Assembly: GCA_017535435.1 (NCBI GenBank)
Contig: JAFXTY010000070.1
Span: 1 to 33,426 of the forward strand
Direction: 5' to 3'
Source: Spirochaetia bacterium
GTDB lineage: Bacteria > Spirochaetota > Spirochaetia > CADAEX01
DNA: 33,426 bases
Shown: in pieces, positions 28,312-33,426 of the stretch
Layout: every line of letters begins with the position of its first letter
Numbering within the stretch: position 1 is the first letter of the stretch
Notes under the pieces: generated by a model
Database searches by the model: none
What the model was told of the DNA's origin: nothing
What the model saw: the letters and a program-made list of their open reading frames with translations, nothing else
Made by a program: the position numbers and the translations under genes

Positions 28312-30654
28312 ATGGAATTAAAAGCAAAAGACCTGGACTATTCAGTCCCCCTGAAAAAAATTCAAGAATACAGAAAAACAAAATTAGATGAGACAGTGAT
28401 CGGGCAGCCGAGGGCCCTGAAGGCGCTGCAGTTCGGTGTAGGAATCAATGCAAAGGGCTACAACATCTTTGTAATCGGAGATTCGGGAACAGGAAAGCGT
28501 TCCACTGTAAGAAAGGTCCTTACAAAATACAAGAATCGCCGCCCTCTTAAGGATGTGGTATGTGTCTGCAATTTCTCCGATCCCGACTCACCTAACATTC
28601 TCTACTTCCAGAAGGGAAAAGGAATAGAGTTCAAGGAGGCTGTAAGGAACTTCATAACACTGGCAAGAAAGAAGCTGCGCATCCAGACCGAGAACAAGGT
28701 TTTCAAAAGCGAGAAGACCGAGATATTCAATTTCCACGAGAACGAGGACAACAAGCTCAGGGATGATTTCGAGAGAAGGTTGAACAAGGATCATTTTGCC
28801 CTTATAAGATCCAAGGAAGAACCTGACCAGGGACCGGAACTCTATCCTGTCTACAACGGCAACCCGGTTTCCCTGGACGAGCTCAGGGATATGATGAACC
28901 AGAAAAAGCTGTCCAAGAAGGAATATGAAAGCTGGAGAGTCAGATACTTCCGCCATATGGACAAGTTTGATGATGTGTTCCGCAAGATCCAGATAAATGC
29001 AGCAGCCCTGGATGAGAAAATTGATGAGCTGAAGAAGAAGCATGCCGCCCCTTTCATCGCATCCGGGCTTGAGAAAATAAGGATGGAGTTCAAGGACAAA
29101 GAGGTGAACGATTATCTGGATGATATGAAGAAGGATATACTGGATCATCTTGATCTCTTCTTCATAGAGAATCCGGAGCCGAAGGACAGGGAGAAGATAG
29201 AGAGCGAATTCACCCGCTACGAGGTGAACGTTCTGGTGGATAATTCCAAGACTAAGAACTGCCCTGTCATCTACGAGACTCACCCTTCCTACAGCAATCT
29301 GTTCGGCTCCATCGAGTACAGGCCCGAATCCTCCACAGGAGAACCCAAGAGCAGCTTCATGTGCATAAAGAGCGGTTCCCTCCTTAAGGCATCCGGTGGC
29401 TTCCTGGTCATAAATGCAGATGATGTGTCGGTGGATGACTCATGGGAGTATCTCAAGCGGACACTTAAGAACGGAGAGCTGCAGATACAGCCTCAGAGCA
29501 GCCCCTTCAGCACAGCGGGATCATTCATAAAGCCCCAGCCTATAAAGATTGATGTGAAGGTGATTCTTATCGGAGATTTCGAGACATTCTTCAAGCTGTC
29601 CCATTCCGATGTGGACTTCGGCAAATATTTCAATGTCCTTGCTGTATTCGAGAGCCAGATGCAGTACAACGAGGAGAACATAAGGCAGTTTGTCTGCTTT
29701 GTTGTCGAATTTGTCAGGAAGATGAAATATAAGCCCATAACTGACGAAGGAATCGGATATGTGCTTAAATATGCAAGAAGGCTGACAGAGAACAGAAGAA
29801 AGCTTTCTGTCCGCTTCTCAAAAATCACCGACCTTATCTCCGAGGCCAACTACTGGGCAAAGGAGATGGGGCTTAAGGAGATCACAGTGGAGTCCCTTAA
29901 GAAGGCAGAGGATGAGAAGCGCTATCTTGTGAGCATGTACGAGGATCATGTTTTCGACGAGCTTGAGAATGGAAACATAAAGATCCAGACCGACGGCAAG
30001 AGAGTGGGAGCTGTAAACGGCCTCACAATAGTAAGGGATGCCTATGAGTTCGGACACCCTTCCCTTATCACTGCAGTATGCTCTGCCGGAGATGACGGCA
30101 TTATAAGCATTGAGCACGAGTCTGATCTTTCCAGCGAGATTCTTGACAAGGCTGTGATGATTACAGATGGCTTCCTCCGCGCAAAATACGAAGACAACTA
30201 TCATATGTCCTTCAGAGCCAGTGTCTGCTTTGAGCAGTGCTATGGAGTGGTGGACGGCGACTCTGCCTCGGCTGCAGAAATATATGCAATTCTTTCATCA
30301 GTGACAGGAGTGCCCCTGCACCAGGACCTGGCAGTGACCGGCTCCATGAACCAGCATGGTGACATCCAGCCTATAGGTGGAGTGAGCGAGAAGATAACAG
30401 GCTTCTTCAAACTCTGCAAGCAGAGGGGCCTTACCGGAAAGCAGGGGGTGATTGTCCCGAAGAGCAACATAGACAACATCCTGCTGTCCCAGGAGATAAT
30501 TGATGCGGTTGCGAAGAAACAGTTCCACATCTATCCTATCTCCACCATCGATGAGGGAATAAAGCTCTTCACCGGCATGGATCCAGGAGCCTTCAACGCT
30601 CTGGCCAAAAAGAAGTTCAAGGCTTTGAGTGCCAAGGTTAAGAACAGCAAGTGA
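28312..30654 (+). CDS. AAA/Lon-like ATP-dependent protease (LonC/Lon-related family)
   Basis: A 780-residue Lon-related protease. The AAA domain is split: Walker A IGDSGTGK lies at about 55-62, a long helical insertion (about 120-300) follows, and the second half carries KASGGFLVINADDV as the Walker B region. The C-terminal Lon protease domain (about 575-765) has the Ser-Lys dyad S651 in VDGDSASAAE and K694 in IGGVSEKITGFF. There is no classic Lon N-domain, so it differs from housekeeping LonA. It probably degrades unfolded or regulatory proteins in the cytoplasm. The next gene overlaps it by 4 bp (GTGA). Translation seems to start on a leaderless mRNA. Confidence 0.9.
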   Translation: MELKAKDLDYSVPLKKIQEYRKTKLDETVIGQPRALKALQFGVGINAKGYNIFVIGDSGTGKRSTVRKVLTKYKNRRPLKDVVCVCNFSDPDSPNILYFQKGKGIEFKEAVRNFITLARKKLRIQTENKVFKSEKTEIFNFHENEDNKLRDDFERRLNKDHFALIRSKEEPDQGPELYPVYNGNPVSLDELRDMMNQKKLSKKEYESWRVRYFRHMDKFDDVFRKIQINAAALDEKIDELKKKHAAPFIASGLEKIRMEFKDKEVNDYLDDMKKDILDHLDLFFIENPEPKDREKIESEFTRYEVNVLVDNSKTKNCPVIYETHPSYSNLFGSIEYRPESSTGEPKSSFMCIKSGSLLKASGGFLVINADDVSVDDSWEYLKRTLKNGELQIQPQSSPFSTAGSFIKPQPIKIDVKVILIGDFETFFKLSHSDVDFGKYFNVLAVFESQMQYNEENIRQFVCFVVEFVRKMKYKPITDEGIGYVLKYARRLTENRRKLSVRFSKITDLISEANYWAKEMGLKEITVESLKKAEDEKRYLVSMYEDHVFDELENGNIKIQTDGKRVGAVNGLTIVRDAYEFGHPSLITAVCSAGDDGIISIEHESDLSSEILDKAVMITDGFLRAKYEDNYHMSFRASVCFEQCYGVVDGDSASAAEIYAILSSVTGVPLHQDLAVTGSMNQHGDIQPIGGVSEKITGFFKLCKQRGLTGKQGVIVPKSNIDNILLSQEIIDAVAKKQFHIYPISTIDEGIKLFTGMDPGAFNALAKKKFKALSAKVKNSK

Positions 30655-31418
30655 GACAGAAAGAGGATTTTAATACATACTACCGCAATATATGGCTCGA
30701 CCGGTGGGATGCCCTTAAGGATGCATTTGCCGGCGAGTCCGATTACTGCACACTGGAAGAGGGGCTATTAAAGCCATACTTCCTGGACAAGGCCTCCACC
30801 TACCCTGCCAAGGCGCTGGATGTGCAGAGGGGGGACAGCGTGCTGGACCTGTGCGCCGCCCCAGGTGGCAAGACACTGATACTGGCCCTGGCAAAAGGAG
30901 AGGCCGGCACACTGGTGGCCAACGACAAGTCGGCAGACCGGAGGATGCGGCTCAAGGCTGTGGTCAACGAGCATCTGCCGGCATCCATTGCCAGCACTGT
31001 GCATATAACAGGCTATGACGCCGCCACCTGGGGTTTGTACCAGAAGGATATGTACGACCGGGTGTTGTTGGATGCCCCCTGCTCATCAGAGCGGCATGTG
31101 CTTTCATCCCCCTACTACTTAGCCCAGTGGACCCCGGCAAGGACCAAGCAGCTGGCCATACGGCAGTTCGCAATGCTGGCAGCCGCCCTGGATGCAGCCA
31201 AGGCAGGGGGCAGGATTGTCTACTCCACCTGCTCCATATCGCCACTGGAAAACGACGGCGTAGTGGAGAAGCTTTTCAAGAAGCGCAAAGATATGTTCGA
31301 CATCATAGAGCTGGAACCGGAGATCGGCGAGAAGACCAAGTACGGCATCCAGATATTGCCCGATACAACAGGTGCAGGGCCAATCTACTACTGCTGTCTG
31401 GAGAAGCGCTATGGCTGA
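30651..31418 (+). CDS. RsmB/NSUN-type RNA cytosine-C5 methyltransferase
   Basis: A 255-residue SAM-dependent m5C methyltransferase. SAM motif I is VLDLCAAPGGKT (about 64-75), motif IV DAPCSSERHVL contains the first Cys, and motif VI YSTCSISPLENDGVV holds the catalytic Cys. It lacks the NusB-like N-terminal domain of E. coli RsmB and is nearer in size to NSUN4/NSUN-type enzymes; the target is rRNA or tRNA. The start is a GTG within the stop of the protease gene (GTGA), with no strong Shine-Dalgarno, so it is likely translated by re-initiation. Confidence 0.9.
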   Translation: MRQKEDFNTYYRNIWLDRWDALKDAFAGESDYCTLEEGLLKPYFLDKASTYPAKALDVQRGDSVLDLCAAPGGKTLILALAKGEAGTLVANDKSADRRMRLKAVVNEHLPASIASTVHITGYDAATWGLYQKDMYDRVLLDAPCSSERHVLSSPYYLAQWTPARTKQLAIRQFAMLAAALDAAKAGGRIVYSTCSISPLENDGVVEKLFKKRKDMFDIIELEPEIGEKTKYGIQILPDTTGAGPIYYCCLEKRYG

Positions 31419-32520
31419 TGTCTCAATCCTCAAGTGTCCCGACTATGGCGAAGAGAAAGTTGTTCAAATAATGAACAAACTCCTGGACAGCGTTGGCCTG
31501 GATAAAATCAGGGGCAAGAAAATACTGCTTAAGCCCAACATACTTTATGCCTCCCAGCCAGAGAAAGCAGTCACCACCCACCCTTCCGTGCTCAAGGCTG
31601 TCATAAAGTATCTGCAGAAGAATGGCAACACCATATTCGTGGGAGACAGCCCTGCATTCCAGAATCAGGATTCAGCCGGGAGCCGGGCTGGGCTTAAGCA
31701 GGTCATAGATGAATGCGGTGCCACCTGGCAGGACTTCACCCAGACTGCAACCATACCGGCACCAGAGGGAAGACTGGTCAAAAGCTTCCAGCTGGCCTCA
31801 ATCCTGAAGGATGTGGACATAGTAATATCCATGGCCAAGATGAAGACCCATTCCCTCATGTACTACACCGGGGCCATAAAGAACCTGTTTGGCCTGGTGC
31901 CTGGGCTCTCCAAGTCGGCCCTGCACCTGCGCTTCCCGGACCGGGACAACTTTGCCCAGATGATCGTGGACTTAAACCTTGCAGTAAAACCTGACTACGC
32001 AATAATGGATGCCATAGTGGGCATGGAGGGGCCGGGCCCGGGAAGCGGCTATCCCCGGAATGTGGGGTTGCTACTGGCATCAGACAATGTGCTGGCTCTG
32101 GATCTTACTGCAGCCCGTATCATGGGCTATAAGGCTGAGTCACTGCCGATACTCTCCCAGGCCCTTGAGAGCGGCTTCTGGCTTAAACCTGGAGAGGCAA
32201 TCAACTGCCCTCTTGAGAAAGCAGAAGACCTCCTTATAAAAGACTACCGCCTTATCCGCCATCTCCACGATGCATCAATGTTCCGGGACTACATGCCGGA
32301 GTGGGCCTTCCGTCTTGTTAAAAACCTGACAGTCAAGCGCCCTGTCTTCAATCCCAAAATCTGTAAATTATGCAGTGAATGTGTCCGCATCTGCCCTGCA
32401 AAGGCCCTGTCGGTGCAGGAAAACAGAATCAAGGCCGACTACACAAAATGCATCCGCTGCTACTGCTGCCACGAGATCTGCAGCCATCATGCCATAACTC
32501 TTAAGAAAAAAGTGTTCTGA
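31411..32520 (+). CDS. DUF362 protein with C-terminal 2[4Fe-4S] ferredoxin domain
   Basis: A 369-residue iron-sulfur protein. The DUF362 domain (about 1-290) contains ILLKPNIL, VGDSPAFQN, MAKMKTHSLMYYTGAIKNLFGLVPG and AIMDAIVGMEGPGPGSG. The C-terminus has CKLCSECVRICPAKA and CIRCYCCHEICSHHA, two [4Fe-4S] clusters. The exact activity of the family is not established; redox chemistry or cluster handling is likely. I chose the ATG at 31411, which has GGAGAAG upstream and overlaps the methyltransferase by 8 bp; an in-frame ATG at 31372 lies deeper in that gene and adds unrelated residues. It is the last gene of the protease operon. Confidence 0.88.
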   Translation: MADVSILKCPDYGEEKVVQIMNKLLDSVGLDKIRGKKILLKPNILYASQPEKAVTTHPSVLKAVIKYLQKNGNTIFVGDSPAFQNQDSAGSRAGLKQVIDECGATWQDFTQTATIPAPEGRLVKSFQLASILKDVDIVISMAKMKTHSLMYYTGAIKNLFGLVPGLSKSALHLRFPDRDNFAQMIVDLNLAVKPDYAIMDAIVGMEGPGPGSGYPRNVGLLLASDNVLALDLTAARIMGYKAESLPILSQALESGFWLKPGEAINCPLEKAEDLLIKDYRLIRHLHDASMFRDYMPEWAFRLVKNLTVKRPVFNPKICKLCSECVRICPAKALSVQENRIKADYTKCIRCYCCHEICSHHAITLKKKVF

Positions 32521-32532
32521 AAAATGTCACAC

Positions 32533-32607
32533 TTATCTCCTACAACTAAGAATTGATTGTTTACTATTTTTAGCATATAATCAAAAAAACACTTAATTAG
32601 GAGATAA
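32533..32607. repeat. 10-bp inverted repeat flanking the scaffold-gene promoter
   Basis: TTATCTCCTA (32533-32542) is the exact reverse complement of TAGGAGATAA (32598-32607), and the second copy includes the Shine-Dalgarno. The two copies bracket the -35 and -10 boxes. It could be a two-site operator; the upstream copy is outside the mRNA, so it is not an RNA hairpin. Confidence 0.45.
32553..32581 (+). promoter_or_regulatory. Promoter of the Fe-S scaffold gene
   Basis: TTGATT (32553-32558), 17 bp, a perfect TATAAT (32576-32581), the same pair of hexamers as at gltA. The start is near 32588 and AGGAG precedes the ATG. Confidence 0.87.
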
Positions 32608-32610
32608 ACT

Positions 32611-33312
32611 ATGGTTTATTCGGCAGAAGTGGAACATATGTGTCCATTGGCAAAGGCTGCCTATCATGGTCCTGCCCCGATTCCCGAGGAAGGAAAATGG
32701 GTTCAGGTGAAAGAGATAAAAGATATTTCCGGCTTCACCCACGGTATCGGCTGGTGCGCTCCTCAGCAGGGGGCCTGCAAGCTTACCCTCAATGTGAAGG
32801 ACGGCATTATCCAGGAAGCGCTGGTGGAGACTATCGGATGCTCCGGCATGACCCACTCCGCCGCAATGGCCAGCGAGATCCTCATCGGCAAGACACTGCT
32901 TGAGGCCCTCAACACCGACCTGGTGTGCGACGCCATCAACACAGCTATGAGAGAGCTTTTCCTCCAGATTGTATATGGAAGATCCCAGTCTGCATTCTCC
33001 GAGGGTGGCCTTGTGGTAGGTGCATCCCTTGAGGACTTGGGCAAAGGACTCCGGAGCCAGGTGGGAACCATGTTCGCAACCCTTAAGACAGGCCCCCGCT
33101 ACCTTGAGATGGCAGAGGGCTATGTGGAGAAGGTGGCTGTGGACAAGGACGGAGCAATCATCGGCTACAAGTTCATAAACTTCGGCAAGATGATGGACTT
33201 CATCAAGAAGGGCGATGATCCTAAGACAGCTATGGACAAGGCCCGGGGACAGTACGGACGGACCACACCTGAGCAGGGTGCTGTGAAACTGATAGACCCA
33301 AGGAAGGAGTGA
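32611..33312 (+). CDS. NifU/IscU-like iron-sulfur cluster assembly scaffold protein
   Basis: A 233-residue protein with IscU-like features. There is an N-terminal lead (VYSAEVEHMCPLAKAAYHG), then WCAPQQGACKLTLNV and a Cys in VETIGCSGMTHSAAMASEIL, matching the scaffold cysteine segment, and ALNTDLVCDAINTAMRELFLQIVYG, which places further Cys residues. The C-terminal half (about 140-233) is not part of classic IscU and has KTAMDKARGQYGRTTPEQGAV. No IscS/SufS cysteine desulfurase is in view. It is followed 4 nt later by a GGGtGRT-family gene, a pairing I recall in other anaerobes. It has a strong promoter and Shine-Dalgarno. Confidence 0.82.
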   Translation: MVYSAEVEHMCPLAKAAYHGPAPIPEEGKWVQVKEIKDISGFTHGIGWCAPQQGACKLTLNVKDGIIQEALVETIGCSGMTHSAAMASEILIGKTLLEALNTDLVCDAINTAMRELFLQIVYGRSQSAFSEGGLVVGASLEDLGKGLRSQVGTMFATLKTGPRYLEMAEGYVEKVAVDKDGAIIGYKFINFGKMMDFIKKGDDPKTAMDKARGQYGRTTPEQGAVKLIDPRKE

Positions 33313-33316
33313 GAAG

Positions 33317-33426
33317 ATGGCACTGTTTGAAAGCTATGAACGCCGGGAGGCTCAGATCCTCAAGGCTATCGGTAAATATGGAATCAAGTCTATAGAAGAA
33401 TGCAGGAAGATCTGCGAAGAGAAAGG
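33317..33426 (+). CDS. GGGtGRT-family protein, 3' partial
   Basis: The first 36 codons run off the window. The N-terminus MALFESYERREAQILKAIG, followed by KYGIKSIEECRKIC, matches from memory the start of the GGGtGRT protein family, a conserved protein of unknown function of about 330 residues usually next to a NifU-like scaffold. AGGAAGGAG lies at the end of the preceding gene, so the pair is co-translated. The characteristic GGGtGRT motif would lie outside the window. Confidence 0.65.
   Translation, partial: MALFESYERREAQILKAIGKYGIKSIEECRKICEEK

Noticed and set aside
28588-29283. 231-codon minus-strand frame inside the Lon-like gene
   Set aside because: Antisense shadow within a well-supported AAA/Lon gene; no start signals.
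32510-32537. Terminator for the Lon-like operon formed by AAGTGT/ACACTT
   Set aside because: The stem is only 6 bp with a 13-nt loop and no U-tract follows.
1-33426. CRISPR arrays, insertion sequences, prophage or att sites
   Set aside because: No repeat-spacer pattern, transposase, integrase or phage structural gene was seen; the two tRNAs have no flanking direct repeats that I could find.

Overview
This window looks like chromosomal DNA of a strictly anaerobic, fermentative bacterium, most probably a Treponema-like spirochaete. The assignment rests on gene content and is moderate: an AAA/Lon-like protease of the Lon-C type, a membrane-anchored SurA-N/parvulin protein, HflKC, a DksA-type zinc finger and many Fe-S and flavin redox proteins. 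Shine-Dalgarno sites (AGGAG/GGAGG) and sigma-70-like promoters with 17-bp spacers are easy to see. There is no prophage, insertion sequence or CRISPR array, and coding density is very high. No gene-free stretch exceeds 300 bases; the longest are 17105-17364 (divergent promoters) and 25157-25428 (FMN riboswitch plus divergent promoters).

Layout. 1-2717 (+): end of an ABC-F ATPase, an RNA m5U methyltransferase and a stand-alone chorismate mutase, all overlapping, whose stop codon runs into a convergent tRNA-Arg(CCU). 2714-6733 (-): rpmB, terminator, hflK-hflC-rlmI-like-mazG and the tRNA. 6752-12706 (-): LysR regulator, CysQ-like phosphatase and a three-subunit electron-bifurcating flavoprotein resembling the Sporomusa-type transhydrogenase StnABC. 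12786-17104 (-): two adjacent citrate-synthase-fold paralogues with altered catalytic residues, an acylating aldehyde dehydrogenase and a HAD hydrolase. 17365-19986 (+): canonical citrate synthase, NrnA-like DHH phosphoesterase and a TrpR-family repressor. 19988-21496 (-): SurA-like protein. 21620-21694 (+): tRNA-Asp. 21728-25322 (-): FMN riboswitch-ribD-ribE-ribBA-ribH. 25429-26553 (+): degenerate DEAD-box-like protein with a DbpA-type RNA-binding domain. 26554-28248 (-): Nif3-like, lspA, dksA. 28312-32520 (+): Lon-like protease, RsmB-like methyltransferase, DUF362 ferredoxin protein. 32611-33426 (+): NifU-like scaffold and the start of a GGGtGRT-family gene.

The most interesting part is 13561-17104. 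Two divergent citrate-synthase/citryl-CoA-lyase paralogues overlap by 13 bp and are followed by a CoA-acylating aldehyde dehydrogenase. The first keeps the first catalytic His but has Gln at the second; the second has Tyr at the first site and a remodelled second site. All three genes show codon use like that of the ribosomal gene rpmB, suggesting very high expression. They diverge from a fully canonical gltA. I infer an undescribed heteromeric C-C lyase/synthase module, or a non-catalytic assembly, feeding or draining an aldehyde/acyl-CoA pool; the substrate is unknown.

Other recurring themes are promoters whose -10 box lies only 6-11 nt from the start codon with no Shine-Dalgarno (probable leaderless mRNAs), hairpin/U-tract elements directly abutting the ribosome-binding site of the next gene, and an FMN riboswitch whose expression platform pairs with the ribD Shine-Dalgarno.
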